Source: Methylomonas aurea
Lineage (GTDB): Bacteria; Pseudomonadota; Gammaproteobacteria; Methylococcales; Methylomonadaceae
Assembly: GCF_024505045.1 (NCBI RefSeq)
Contig: NZ_JANIBM010000003.1
Span: 1 to 64,000, forward strand
DNA length: 64,000 bases
Reading direction: 5' to 3'
Of this stretch, positions 48,097-57,745 are shown piece after piece. A program made the translations under genes and the position numbers. The notes under the pieces were generated by a model. The model made no database searches. It was not told the origin of the DNA and was given only the letters and a program-made list of their open reading frames with translations. Each line of letters starts with the position of its first letter. The first letter of the stretch is position 1.

Positions 48097-50732
48097 AGCG
48101 GTTTTTCCATAGTTTCAACGGACGCATGATTTTGGCGGTGGTCGGTATCCATTTGCTATTGGTGCCGGTGTTGTTATTCGGCATCTATCGGGTGATCAAG
48201 CCCAGCGTGGAAGCTCAATTCGTCAACTTCGTCCGCTCCGACGCGCTGTTGTTCGGCAATTTGATCGCGCCGCGCCTGGGCGGCGGCAAGAGCCGGGAAG
48301 TGCAGGAGTTGTTGGGCGAATTTTTGTTGAACGGCCGGCTGGCCTACGCCGACATCGTCAGCGAGAGCGGCGAATTGCACGCCGACGTCGAATTGAACGC
48401 CAAGCAGCAATTCCAGGAAGATTTCTTCTTCGGCGAACACGGCGACGATATTTATTTCCTGGCCGTGCCGGTCGCCAATCCCAACGACGGTTCGCTGGCC
48501 ATGCTGCGGCTGGGTTACGACGAGCGCCAGGTGCGTCGCGACATCGTCGTCATTTACCAGCGTAGCGCCTACTTCGTCGCGATTTACCTGGGCTTATCGC
48601 TGCTGGTGGTGGGTTTGTTCGGCCGCCGCCTGGTCAGCCCGTTGGAGCGCCTGCGCGACGAGGCCGAGCAAATCGCCGCCGGCAACCACACCCGCCAATT
48701 CAGCTCCGGCACCAAGATCAGCGAAGTGCTGGCGTTGACTGAGCATCTGGAGAAAATGCGCCAGGCGCTGGTGTCGGCCCGCGACGCGGCGTTGCAAGCC
48801 GCCGGCGCCAAAACCGAATTCCTGGCGAACATGAGCCACGAGATCCGCACGCCGATGAACGGCATCATGGGCATGATCGGTTTGGCCTTGCGTACCGATT
48901 TGACGCCGCAGCAGCGCGAGTTTTTGTCGATGGCCAACAGTTCGGCCGACGCCTTGTTGCGCATCGTCAACGACATTCTGGATTTTTCCAAGATCGACGC
49001 CCGCAAACTGGAACTGGACCACGCGCCGTTCAAATTGCGGGAGAGCCTGGGCGATACCTTGAAATTGCTGGCCGGCCATTCCCACGAAAAAGGCCTGGAA
49101 CTGATGCTGCGCATCGACCCGGAAACTCCGGACGACTTGATGGGCGATATCGGTCGCTTGAACCAGGTCATCATCAACCTGGTCGGCAATGCGATCAAAT
49201 TCACCCAACACGGCGAGATCGTGTTGCAGGTCAAGCCCGAGGCGGTCAACGACGACCGGGTCCGGCTGCATTTTGCCGTGCAGGACACCGGGATCGGCAT
49301 TCCGCGCGACAAACAGCAATTGATTTTCGAAGCCTTCGCTCAAATCGACGCCTCGTCCACCCGCAAATTCGGCGGTACCGGGCTGGGGCTGTCGATCTCG
49401 TCGCGGCTGGTCGAATTGATGGGCGGCCAGTTGTGGCTGGAAAGCGAGGAACACAAAGGCAGCACCTTTTATTTCAGCGCCTGGTTCGACCGCCACAGCC
49501 GCAGCGACGCCGAGGCCGCCGTGCCGACGCTGATCGACGTCAAAGGTCTGCCGGTATTGATCGTCGACGATAACAACATCAATTTGCGGGTGTTCGAAGA
49601 AATCCTGCACCATTGGGGCATGGCGCCGACCACGGTCGACAGCGGCGAGGCGGCGATCGTTGCGCTGCAGCGCATGGCCGAAACCGGCGGCACTTATTCA
49701 TTGATTCTGCTCGATGCGATGATGCCGATCATGGATGGCTTCATGGTCGCAAAAATGATTCGGGAAGACCCGCGGCTGGAGCCGGTGACGATCATGATGC
49801 TATCGTCGGCCGACCGCCCCGACGACTCGGAACGCTGCCGCGATCTGGGCATTAATTTGTACGTACGCAAGCCGGTCAAACACTCCGAGCTGTGGCACGC
49901 GATCCAGTCTGCGCTGGGCAAGGCCGAAAGCCGCTCTGCCGACTGCGGGCCGTTGGTCTTGGCGAAACCGCCGAAATTACTGAAAATTTTATTGGCCGAA
50001 GACAACCCGGTGAACCAATTCATGGCCGTGGCACTGCTGGAAGAACGCGGCCACAGCGTCCAGGTCGCCAACAACGGCCGGGAAGTGCTGGATATTTTGC
50101 AGCAGGACCAATTCGATCTGATCCTGATGGACGTGCAGATGCCGGTGATGGACGGCTTTCAGGCCACCGAAGCGATTCGCGCAGCGGAAGCGCAAACCGG
50201 CAAACGCCAGCGTATCGTGGCGATGACCGCCCATGCCTTGAAGGGCGACCGCGAACGTTGTTTGGCCGCCGGTATGGACGATTACATCGCCAAGCCGGTG
50301 CAGGAACAGGAATTACTAGCGACTGTGGAGTGTTGGAATATGGCGGCGATAGAACCCGAAACCCAAAGCGGCGCGGCGCCGGACGCGCCGGCACTGGAAT
50401 GGCAGGAGGCCCTGAACCGGGTGCGCGGCCGTAACCAGTTGTTGGCCAAGATGATGTCGCTGTTTCTGGAGCAGGCGTCCGGTTTGCTGGACGATGCGGC
50501 CGAGGCCATCAAGCGCCGCGACGGCGAAGCCCTGCGCCTGTCGGCGCATACCTTGAAAGGCTCGGCCAACAGCATCGGCGCCTTCGAGTTCGGCAAAATC
50601 GCTCAGCGCATCGAGTCCTCCGGACTGGAAGCGGCCTACGACGACGCCGACGCCGATCTGGCCTTGCTGCGCGCGGCGATGCTGCGCCTGGAGCCCGAAA
50701 TCCAAACTTTCCTGGCCGAGTACAGCGTATGA
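48093..50732 (+). CDS. Hybrid sensor histidine kinase (TM-sensor-HAMP-kinase-REC-REC-HPt)
   Basis: Protein of 879 residues. Two membrane helices (MILAVVGIHLLLVPVLLFGI and FVAIYLGLSLLVVGLFG) frame a periplasmic sensor of about 130 residues. HAMP, HisKA (MSHEIRTPMNGIMGMIGL), HATPase (DTGIGIP, FGGTGLGLSI), two receivers (LILLDAMMPIMDG and LILMDVQMPVMDG) and a C-terminal HPt (LSAHTLKGSANSIGAFEFG) follow. The chain is complete for a multistep phosphorelay that would end on the next gene's receiver. Overlaps of 4 bp with both neighbours show tight coupling with the periplasmic protein and the sigma-54 regulator. Confidence 0.92.
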   Translation: MKRFFHSFNGRMILAVVGIHLLLVPVLLFGIYRVIKPSVEAQFVNFVRSDALLFGNLIAPRLGGGKSREVQELLGEFLLNGRLAYADIVSESGELHADVELNAKQQFQEDFFFGEHGDDIYFLAVPVANPNDGSLAMLRLGYDERQVRRDIVVIYQRSAYFVAIYLGLSLLVVGLFGRRLVSPLERLRDEAEQIAAGNHTRQFSSGTKISEVLALTEHLEKMRQALVSARDAALQAAGAKTEFLANMSHEIRTPMNGIMGMIGLALRTDLTPQQREFLSMANSSADALLRIVNDILDFSKIDARKLELDHAPFKLRESLGDTLKLLAGHSHEKGLELMLRIDPETPDDLMGDIGRLNQVIINLVGNAIKFTQHGEIVLQVKPEAVNDDRVRLHFAVQDTGIGIPRDKQQLIFEAFAQIDASSTRKFGGTGLGLSISSRLVELMGGQLWLESEEHKGSTFYFSAWFDRHSRSDAEAAVPTLIDVKGLPVLIVDDNNINLRVFEEILHHWGMAPTTVDSGEAAIVALQRMAETGGTYSLILLDAMMPIMDGFMVAKMIREDPRLEPVTIMMLSSADRPDDSERCRDLGINLYVRKPVKHSELWHAIQSALGKAESRSADCGPLVLAKPPKLLKILLAEDNPVNQFMAVALLEERGHSVQVANNGREVLDILQQDQFDLILMDVQMPVMDGFQATEAIRAAEAQTGKRQRIVAMTAHALKGDRERCLAAGMDDYIAKPVQEQELLATVECWNMAAIEPETQSGAAPDAPALEWQEALNRVRGRNQLLAKMMSLFLEQASGLLDDAAEAIKRRDGEALRLSAHTLKGSANSIGAFEFGKIAQRIESSGLEAAYDDADADLALLRAAMLRLEPEIQTFLAEYSV

Positions 50733-52516
50733 CGATGTCCGCCCGCTCCGACGCCAAGCCCACCATCCTGATGGTGGACGATAATCCGGTGAATCTGGAA
50801 GAGCTGGCGTTTTTATTGAACGATGCCGGTTTCGACGTGCTGCGCGCCGAGACCGGCGAGACGGCGCTGGAGCTGGCGAAAAGCCGGCAGCCGGATCTGG
50901 TGTTGCTGGATGTGCTGATGCCGGGCGTGGACGGTTTTACCACTTGCGCCACGTTGAAAAGCCATCCGGCCACGCGCGAGATTCCGGTGCTGTTCATGAC
51001 GGCGCTGGCCGACACCGCCAACAAGGTGCAGGGTTTTCATGTCGGCGCGGTCGATTACATCACCAAGCCGTTTCAATACGAGGAAGTCATCGCCCGGGTG
51101 CAAACCCATTTGACCCTGCAAAAACTCAAATCGGAGTTGCAGGAAAAGGAGCAACGCCTGTCGCGCATCTTCGAAAATGCGATGGATGCGATCCTGGCTT
51201 TGGATCAAGACGGGCGGATTACCATGTTCAATGCCGCCGCCGAGCAGATGTTCCGTTGCAAGGCCGGCGATACCATCGGCCGCGCCGTCGACCGCTTCCT
51301 GTCGCCGGAGCTGTACAAGACCGTGACCAACTTTCGCGCCGGCGTGCCGGCCAAGCAGGCGATCTGGATTTCCGAGGGCACGACCGCCCGCCGCGGCGAC
51401 GATAGCGAATTTCCGATCGAGGCGACGATATCGCGGGTCGAAGCGTCCGGGCAGCAGCTTTACATCCTGATTCTGCGCGACATCAACGAACGCAAGGCGC
51501 GGGAACAGGCGGAAGCCGAATGCCATACCCTGCGCGGCATCAACTCCTACCTGCAGGAAGAAGTTTTGGCCAGCCGCGACGGCGAGGAATTGATCGGCAA
51601 CTCGGCCGGCCTGCGCCAGGCCATGGCCTTGGTCAAGCAGGTGGCGGCGACCGATGCGACGGTTTTGATCACCGGCGAGACCGGCACCGGCAAGGAGTTG
51701 ATTGCCCGGGCGATTCACAATCTGAGCGGGCGCAAGGACAAGACGCTGGTCAAATTGAACTGCGCGACGATCCCGGAAAATCTGGCCGAGAGCGAATTGT
51801 TCGGCCACGAAAAAGGCGCCTTCACCGGCGCGATCAACCGCAAACTGGGCCGGTTCGAGCTAGCCAACGGCGGTACGCTGTTTCTCGACGAAATCGGCGA
51901 ACTGCCGTTGGAAATGCAGGCCAAACTGCTGCGCGTATTGCAGGAGGGCGAATACGAGCGGGTCGGCGGCACCCAAACCCTGAAATGCGACGTGCGGGTC
52001 ATCGCGGCGACGCACCGCGATCTGGCCCAGTTTTCACAGGAGGGCCGGTTCCGCGCCGACTTGTATTACCGGATGAACGTGTTTCCGATCCATTTGCCGC
52101 CGCTGCGCGAACGCAAGGAAGACATCCCGCATTTGGTGCGGCATTTCATCGGCAAGTACGCCGCCAAATTCGGCAAGAAGATCACTACGATTCCGGATAG
52201 GCTGATGTCGGACATGCAAAGCTACATCTGGCCCGGCAATATCCGCGAATTGCAGCACATCATCGAACGCGCCGTGATCCTGACCAACGGCTCGCAACTG
52301 GCCAACGTCGAATGCGTACACGCCACCGCCAACGCGGCGCAAGCCTCGGGGCCCATCGTCACGCTGGACGAAGCCGAACGCCAGCACATTCTGAAAGCGC
52401 TGGAAGCCACCTCGTGGCGTATCGCCGGCAACCAAGGCGCCGCCAAAATCCTCGGCGTGCCGTCGACCACGCTACGCTCGCGGATGGAGCGTTTGGGTAT
52501 CAGCAAGCCGGTTTGA
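50729..52516 (+). CDS. Sigma-54-dependent response regulator (REC-PAS-AAA+-Fis)
   Basis: Protein of 595 residues. The receiver domain ([13 protein letters not shown]; phospho-Asp in [13 protein letters not shown]) is followed by a PAS domain (about 140-260), the sigma-54 AAA+ domain with Walker [14 protein letters not shown], the sigma-contacting loop GAFTGA and Walker [16 protein letters not shown], and a C-terminal Fis helix-turn-helix ([20 protein letters not shown]). It drives open-complex formation at -24/-12 promoters when phosphorylated. Target genes are not known; the divergent sigma-54 promoter at 46188 and the one at 2096 are candidates. An extra PAS domain in such a regulator suggests a second input. 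Confidence 0.93.
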   Translation: MTMSARSDAKPTILMVDDNPVNLEELAFLLNDAGFDVLRAETGETALELAKSRQPDLVLLDVLMPGVDGFTTCATLKSHPATREIPVLFMTALADTANKVQGFHVGAVDYITKPFQYEEVIARVQTHLTLQKLKSELQEKEQRLSRIFENAMDAILALDQDGRITMFNAAAEQMFRCKAGDTIGRAVDRFLSPELYKTVTNFRAGVPAKQAIWISEGTTARRGDDSEFPIEATISRVEASGQQLYILILRDINERKAREQAEAECHTLRGINSYLQEEVLASRDGEELIGNSAGLRQAMALVKQVAATDATVLITGETGTGKELIARAIHNLSGRKDKTLVKLNCATIPENLAESELFGHEKGAFTGAINRKLGRFELANGGTLFLDEIGELPLEMQAKLLRVLQEGEYERVGGTQTLKCDVRVIAATHRDLAQFSQEGRFRADLYYRMNVFPIHLPPLRERKEDIPHLVRHFIGKYAAKFGKKITTIPDRLMSDMQSYIWPGNIRELQHIIERAVILTNGSQLANVECVHATANAAQASGPIVTLDEAERQHILKALEATSWRIAGNQGAAKILGVPSTTLRSRMERLGISKPV

Positions 52517-52730
52517 GCCGCCCCGGCGCTTGCCGGCCCTGGATGCCGTTCGCCCTGAGTGTGTCGAAGGGCGCGCCGCATTGGGCTCAATCAGCCCCGA
52601 ATCGAACGCCAAGGGGCAATCGTACCGGGTTAATAAATGAAAACTGCCCGGCCCATAACGGGCATTCTTCCCAAGGCAGAATGGCTGCCGTTGCCGATAA
52701 TGCCGGTTTTAACTATTACCGGTATTTAGC
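52517..52730. repeat. Spacer with dispersed palindromic repeat and hairpin
   Basis: 52546-52573 matches (26 of 28, opposite orientation) the repeat found inside the NodT gene at 11358-11385. A hairpin TGCCCG (52645-52650)/CGGGCA (52659-52664) follows, with a short T-rich tail ATTCTTC, a possible terminator for the sigma-54 operon. No gene. Confidence 0.6.
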
Positions 52731-53258
52731 ATGCGCCAGATCATATATGCCCTCGGACTCTCTCTACTGTGTAGCCAAGCTCAGGCCCACGGCCCGACCC
52801 CGCAAAAGGCCAAAGAAAGTGTGATGATTCAGGCGCCGGTCGCCAAGGTCTGGGAGGCGGTGAAAAACTTCGACGATATCGGCAATTGGCATCCGGATTT
52901 GAAGGCGGCCGAGGGCGACGGTAAAAACCAGTCCGGCGGTACTCGCAAACTGACCTTCCAAAACGGCGAAAGCATCGTCGAAGAACTCGATTACTACAAC
53001 GACGCCGAACACGAATACAGCTACCGGCTGAAAACCGAAAACGTCAAAGCCTTGCCGACCAGTTCGCATACCGTCGATCTGAAAGTCGCGCACGGCGACA
53101 GCGCCGATTCCAGCGTCGTCACGCTGAAAAGCCGCTTCTACCGCGGCGACACCGGCAACACGCCGCCGGACAACCTGAACGACGCCGCCGCGGTCGAGGC
53201 CATGACCCGGTTTTTTAAAGACGGCTTGAACGGGCTTAAGGCCAAGTTGGAAAAGTAG
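52731..53258 (+). CDS. mxaD: MxaD-like periplasmic SRPBCC protein
   Basis: Protein of 175 residues with signal peptide (MRQIIYALGLSLLCSQAQA) and the START/SRPBCC fold: KESVMIQAPVAKVWEAVKNF, DDIGNWHPDLKAAEG. Sequence pattern, size and the HGPTPQK N-terminus match MxaD, a periplasmic factor that in Methylobacterium helps methanol dehydrogenase interact with cytochrome cL. In Methylobacterium mxaD lies in the large mxa operon; here it stands alone 2.6 kb upstream of mxaF, which supports a methanol-oxidation role. No clear ribosome site precedes the ATG. A general SRPBCC protein of other function cannot be excluded. Confidence 0.7.
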   Translation: MRQIIYALGLSLLCSQAQAHGPTPQKAKESVMIQAPVAKVWEAVKNFDDIGNWHPDLKAAEGDGKNQSGGTRKLTFQNGESIVEELDYYNDAEHEYSYRLKTENVKALPTSSHTVDLKVAHGDSADSSVVTLKSRFYRGDTGNTPPDNLNDAAAVEAMTRFFKDGLNGLKAKLEK

Positions 53259-53363
53259 CGGCGGCAACGAGTTTGCCGCTCGCGCAGCAGATCGGAGTCA
53301 ACGGCAGCACCGGCCCCGGCGAATTTGCCGACGCCGGTTCGGCCGGGAGAGCATTGTTCCGGT

Positions 53364-53837
53364 CTAATTTCCGCCGAACTGCGCCAAAAAACCTTCCCAG
53401 TTCCGGGTCGTCACCGTGTTCAAGTAGGCTTCGGCCATTTCGGCGGTGAGTAATTCGAACAACACCCGGTTTTCCAGCCAAACTTCCACCACCTGAAATA
53501 ATCCGCCGCGGTCGCACGTTAGCGCCCGCCAACCTTCCCGGGCGGCAATCGCTTTGATCGACGCTTCGTCTAAAGACACCGACAACGCGGCGTGGCTGGG
53601 CACGTAATCGGGCCGATCCGCATCGTATTGAAATTGCACGTCCTGCTCGCCGGAGCCGGGCACCATCACGGTACCGAGCGGATAAACCTCGACCAGCGTG
53701 GCGTGGCCGTCGTCGCAGATCGCGACATGGCTGCCGCGTGCGGACGGAAACGGGTAGGCCTTGCCGCCGATCAATTCGGCAACGACTGACGCCACTCGGG
53801 CCGGGTCATGGGCGGAAATCGATAAATGATGAATCAT
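53364..53837 (-). CDS. VOC (glyoxalase/dioxygenase superfamily) protein
   Basis: Protein of 157 residues with a beta-alpha-beta-beta-beta VOC pattern: MIHHLSISAHDPARVASVVA, GKAYPFPSARGSHVAICDDG, and AALSVSLDEASIKAIAAREG. Possible metal ligands are the early histidine pair and a later glutamate (ENRVLFELL). The reaction cannot be read from sequence; relatives include glyoxalase, fosfomycin-resistance and dioxygenase enzymes. The ATG at 53837 with GAGA upstream gives the natural family start. It converges with the MxaD-like gene. Confidence 0.8.
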   Translation of the reverse strand: MIHHLSISAHDPARVASVVAELIGGKAYPFPSARGSHVAICDDGHATLVEVYPLGTVMVPGSGEQDVQFQYDADRPDYVPSHAALSVSLDEASIKAIAAREGWRALTCDRGGLFQVVEVWLENRVLFELLTAEMAEAYLNTVTTRNWEGFLAQFGGN

Positions 53838-54404
53838 GTTCGGTTCTCTATAGAGTTTATGTTGCGTTAGTCGGCCAAGTAAGCCGACAGGATATGTTAG
53901 CCAATTAACGGCAAAAATGTTCGGCTGGATGCTGTCGCGAGTCTTGGGGTCGGTGCGTTTGCATCGAGCCGGTGAACGCTTCGCCAATTGGCGCTAAGCA
54001 TGCTGGCTCTGGTTCCAACGCTTTCCGCTCATCGTTTTACAAAAGTACCGTCATGCCCGCAGGGTGTCAGGCAGGACAGCCTGACATTAATCCCCGCCGG
54101 AATCACGGTTATCGACCATAGATGTGTATAACGGCGAGCGGCCCTCCGCGGGAATTAGTACTCGGTTTGGGAAGTACGTCATTGGGGTAGCTGCTACCCT
54201 GTGGCTATGAAATGAAAATGGCAGCTCAGCAACCTATCTCGGTGTCCGAAAAAGTTGACTACTATACATTTCTTGTTGGAACAAGTTGGGGAGACGCTCC
54301 CGCATCTCGATCCGCGAAGAGGTAGAAGTTGCATTCCTACGCTGGAGCGTCGGAGCGATAACAAACAAGACAGCTTTAAATTTTGGGCGCGGTTTTTATC
54401 CCCT
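53838..54404. other. Spacer with repeat remnants
   Basis: About 570 bp with no supported gene. A GTCATGCCCGC-type repeat begins near 54050 and includes TGTCAGGC/GCCTGACA (54065-54084). Otherwise unremarkable. Confidence 0.4.
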
Positions 54405-54620
54405 TATGCCGCGCCGAGCACCGGAGGGTTTGGGCGGATCAGCCCGTAGGGGCGATGCGGGGATGCATCGCGTTTTCGGAGGGCTAGGACAGCCCTTCCG
54501 AAAAACCCGCTCAAACCCTTCGGAGCGCAGGAGTCAAGCGGCATGGGGGTGTCGTTTCTTTTGGATACTTTTCTTTGGACAAGCAAAGAAAAGTATCACG
54601 CCCGCCGGTGCGGGAACCGG
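54405..54620. repeat. Composite palindromic repeat region
   Basis: Nested inverted repeats: an outer pair around GGAGGGTTTGGGCGG and its imperfect complement; TTTTCGGAGGGCT/AGCCCTTCCGAAAA within it; and a perfect 14-bp stem GATACTTTTCTTTG (54564-54577)/CAAAGAAAAGTATC (54584-54597) with a 6-nt loop. The last is a well-known kind of dispersed repeat in proteobacteria. No coding function assigned. Confidence 0.75.
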
Positions 54621-54695
54621 CATTCAAAAATCCGTCGCGATAGCGACACAACAAATCGGACTCCAACGCCGCAGCAGCGTTGAATTCCAATCCCC

Positions 54696-55352
54696 TCAAG
54701 CCGCCGTACTTTTAATAATCCCCTGCCGGCTGGCGAGCAACGTCATTTCCGACATGGTTTTAACGCCCAACTTTTCCTTGATCGCGGTGCTGTGGTTGCA
54801 GACCGTCTTGTAACTCAAACACAGTTTCTCTGCCGCTTCGCGGGTGCTGAGGCCGTTGGCCAGCAGACAGAAGATGTCGAACTCGCGCGGCGACAGCGAT
54901 TTGATTTTGTACGACTCGTCCTGGCCTACCGCCATGTTGACCGCCAATTGCTGGGCCAGGTCGGGATCGATGTAGGTGTTGCCTTCGGCGATGGCGCAGA
55001 CGGCGGTGACCAAGGTGTCCGGCTCGTTGTTCTTGGTGATGTAGCCTTTGGCGCCGGCCTTGATCGCGCGGGTAACGTAGACCAGTTCGTTATGAATGCT
55101 GAAGATCAGGATGCGGCAGGCCGGATGACGGCTCAGCAGGCGGCGTACCGATTCCAGACCGCCCAGGCCGGGCATCGATAAATCCATGACTACGACGTCC
55201 GGGGTGTGCCTGGAATAAATTTGGCAGGCGATTTCGCCGCGGTCGGCTTCGTAGATTTCGCCGATGCGCTCGGACAGCGACAGGTAAGTCTTGTAACCGG
55301 CTCGGACCACGGCGTGGTCGTCCACCAATAACACGCTGATTTTGTTTGCCAC
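54696..55352 (-). CDS. LuxR/NarL-type response regulator, probable methanol-gene regulator
   Basis: Protein of about 218 residues: receiver domain with acidic pocket LLVDDHAVV and phospho-Asp in VVMDLSMPGLGG, followed by a LuxR helix-turn-helix (SLSPREFDIFCLLANGLSTR, then CLSYKTVCNHSTAIKEKLGV). Divergent from mxaF with a 480-bp spacer, it resembles in type and position MxaB, a NarL-type regulator of mxaF in Methylobacterium; orthology is not proven. The start is non-ATG: GTG at 55352 or TTG at 55358, with AGAGGA upstream of both. No cognate kinase is next to it. Confidence 0.88.
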   Translation of the reverse strand: MANKISVLLVDDHAVVRAGYKTYLSLSERIGEIYEADRGEIACQIYSRHTPDVVVMDLSMPGLGGLESVRRLLSRHPACRILIFSIHNELVYVTRAIKAGAKGYITKNNEPDTLVTAVCAIAEGNTYIDPDLAQQLAVNMAVGQDESYKIKSLSPREFDIFCLLANGLSTREAAEKLCLSYKTVCNHSTAIKEKLGVKTMSEMTLLASRQGIIKSTAA

Positions 55353-55834
55353 AGGCAATACTTCCTCTTTCGCGGATTGTGTAAAAGCGGGTCCGGTACG
55401 CGGGGTCGGTCGGACTTATTTTCATGATGCCGCTTTTTCGTCCCCGAAACCATGGGAGCTTTTCCTGTTTATGCTTCTGGCGGATTTGATGCGTTCTGGG
55501 AAAGATTCCAGCTGTTTTTTCGCGATTTTCCCGTGTTTTTCATGGATTATTCCGTAACGCCGGGCCGGGCGGTTTCTTTACCATTTCTCGTCAGCATGGC
55601 CCGGTAGGTCTAAGTCAATGATGTGTGCGAATTGATCGAGACTGCTGATCTGAAAAAGTCAGGAGATTGCCGGATTGTGGCGTCTCGCGTTAAAGGATGA
55701 ACGCCAAAATCAAAGCGCATCTAGCTATTGATTTTGCCCGGATACGCCGGGTGCGTATCCGCTTTGAACGGAAGGCTCCCCTAACCAACCGATTTGCCGG
55801 GCCATGCACTCTAATAAACAACACAGGAGGATTC
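55353..55834. promoter_or_regulatory. mxaF upstream region
   Basis: About 480 bp between the divergent regulator and mxaF. It must contain the strong mxaF promoter and the regulator promoter. I could not find a confident -35/-10 pair or a sigma-54 site. The frame upstream of mxaF is open from 55697 but has no ribosome site. Confidence 0.5.
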
Positions 55835-57643
55835 ATGCAAATTTCACGGTTTGCCAAGAACGTGGCGACATCGGCCGTTTTGACCGGAGCAGCGTTGAGC
55901 GTGCCGCAATCGGCGCAAGCGAATAAAGAGCTGGAGCAACTTTCCAAACAAAATACCAACTGGGTGATGCAGACCAAGGATTACGGTTCCACCCATTTCA
56001 GCGAGATGATCGACATCAACGCCAACAACGTCAAGAACCTGAAAGTGGCATGGTCTTTCTCGACCGGCGTACTGAACGGCCACGAAGGCGGTCCGCTGGT
56101 GGTCGACGGCATCATGTACGTGCACACCCCATATCCGAACAACGTGTTTGCCATCGATTTGAACGAGCCGGACAAGATCCTGTGGCAGTTCAAACCCAAA
56201 CAAAACCCGGCAGCCCGCGCGGTAGCGTGCTGCGACGTGGTCAACCGCGGCTTGGCCTACGCCCCGGCCGGCAAGGATTATCCGGCCACGATCTTTTTGA
56301 ATCAGTTGGACGGTCATGTCGTGGCGCTGAACGCCAAGACCGGCGAGCTGCGTTGGAAAATGGAAAACTCCGATATCGCCATGGGTTCGACTTTGACCGT
56401 GGCGCCTTTCGTCGCCAAGGATAAAGTCATCGTCGGTTCGTCCGGCGCCGAGCTCGGCGTGCGCGGTTACGCCACCGCGTTCAATATCAAAGACGGCAAG
56501 CAAGAGTGGCGGGTTTACGCGACCGGTCCCGACGAAGACATCAAGTTGTCGAAAGACTTCAACAAAGCCAACCCGCATTACGGCCAGTTCGGTCTGGGTC
56601 TGAAAACCTGGGAAGGCGATGCCTGGAAAATCGGCGGCGGCACCAACTGGGGCTGGTATGCCTACGACAGCGACCTGGAGATGTTGTACTACGGTTCCGG
56701 TAACCCGGCGCCTTGGAACGAAACCATGCGTCCCGGCGACAACAAATGGACCATGACCATCTGGGGCCGCGACATCAACAGCGGCGAAGCCAAATTCGGC
56801 TACCAGAAAACCCCGCATGACGAGTGGGACTATGCCGGCGTCAACTACATGGGCTTGTCCGAGCAAGTGGTGGACGGCAAGAAACGCAAACTGCTGACTC
56901 ATCCGGACCGTAACGGTATCGTCTATACCCTGGACCGCGAGAACGGCGATCTGATCAACGCGTTCAAGATCGACGACACCGTCAACTGGGTCAAGAAAGT
57001 CGATCTAAAAACCGGTCTGCCGGTGCGCGACCCGGAATATTCGACCCACATGGACCACCAAGCTACCGGCATCTGCCCATCGGCGATGGGTTACCACAAC
57101 CAGGGCATCGAGTCTTACGACCCGAACAAACAACTGTTCTTCATGGGCGTCAACCACATCTGTATGGACTGGGAACCGTTCATGCTGCCTTACCGGGCCG
57201 GCCAATTCTTCGTCGGCGCGACTTTGAACATGTATCCGGGCCCTAAAGGCACCCTGGGTCAAGTCAAAGCCATGAACGCGGTGACAGGAAAAATGGAATG
57301 GGAAGTTCAGGAGAAATTCGCGGTCTGGGGCGGCACCATGGCCACCGCCGGCGACTTGGTGTTCTACGGCACCCTGGACGGTTACATCAAAGCCCGCCAC
57401 TCCAAAACCGGCGAGGAGTTGTGGAAGTTCAAACTGCCTTCCGGCGTTATCGGTCATCCGATCACCTATAAACACAATAATAAACAATACGTTGCGATTT
57501 ATTACGGTGTCGGCGGCTGGCCCGGCGTTGGCTTGGTATTCGACTTGGCCGACCCGACTGCAGGTCTGGGTGCGGTGGGTGCGTTCAAGGAATTGGCGCA
57601 CTACACCCAAATGGGCGGCGGCGTGATGGTGTTCTCTTTATAA
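55835..57643 (+). CDS. mxaF: PQQ-dependent methanol dehydrogenase large subunit (calcium type)
   Basis: Protein of 602 residues with signal peptide (ending VPQSAQA). It oxidises methanol to formaldehyde in the periplasm with PQQ and calcium, passing electrons to cytochrome cL. Visible features: adjacent cysteines 132-133 ([12 protein letters not shown]) that form the disulfide over PQQ, Glu206 ([11 protein letters not shown]) as metal ligand, and catalytic Asp332 in [11 protein letters not shown]. The residue two after the catalytic Asp is Ala334; XoxF-type lanthanide enzymes have Asp there, so this is MxaF. AGGAGG precedes the ATG. First gene of the mxa operon. Confidence 0.97.
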   Translation: MQISRFAKNVATSAVLTGAALSVPQSAQANKELEQLSKQNTNWVMQTKDYGSTHFSEMIDINANNVKNLKVAWSFSTGVLNGHEGGPLVVDGIMYVHTPYPNNVFAIDLNEPDKILWQFKPKQNPAARAVACCDVVNRGLAYAPAGKDYPATIFLNQLDGHVVALNAKTGELRWKMENSDIAMGSTLTVAPFVAKDKVIVGSSGAELGVRGYATAFNIKDGKQEWRVYATGPDEDIKLSKDFNKANPHYGQFGLGLKTWEGDAWKIGGGTNWGWYAYDSDLEMLYYGSGNPAPWNETMRPGDNKWTMTIWGRDINSGEAKFGYQKTPHDEWDYAGVNYMGLSEQVVDGKKRKLLTHPDRNGIVYTLDRENGDLINAFKIDDTVNWVKKVDLKTGLPVRDPEYSTHMDHQATGICPSAMGYHNQGIESYDPNKQLFFMGVNHICMDWEPFMLPYRAGQFFVGATLNMYPGPKGTLGQVKAMNAVTGKMEWEVQEKFAVWGGTMATAGDLVFYGTLDGYIKARHSKTGEELWKFKLPSGVIGHPITYKHNNKQYVAIYYGVGGWPGVGLVFDLADPTAGLGAVGAFKELAHYTQMGGGVMVFSL

Positions 57644-57647
57644 CAAC

Positions 57648-57724
57648 GTAGGTCGGGTTAGCGATAGCGTAACCCGACATTGATGGCCAATTGTTGGGTT
57701 ACGGCTTTGCCTAACCCAACCTAC
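57648..57724. repeat. Palindromic repeat between mxaF and mxaJ
   Basis: A 77-bp element beginning GTAGGTCGGGTTAGCG and ending CCTAACCCAACCTAC: the ends are complementary, and each half is itself palindromic (GTCGGGTTA/TAACCCGAC and GTTGGGTTA/TAACCCAAC). A related copy lies at 59132-59203. Both sit inside the mxaFJGI transcript and could protect upstream mRNA or limit read-through. Confidence 0.85.
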
Positions 57725-57745
57725 AAATTTATTTAAAGAACATCC

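Noticed and set aside
55835-57643. Assignment of the methanol dehydrogenase as lanthanide-type XoxF
   Set aside because: The residue two positions after the catalytic Asp is Ala (DYA, where XoxF has DYD), and mxaI plus the mxa accessory genes follow, so it is MxaF.
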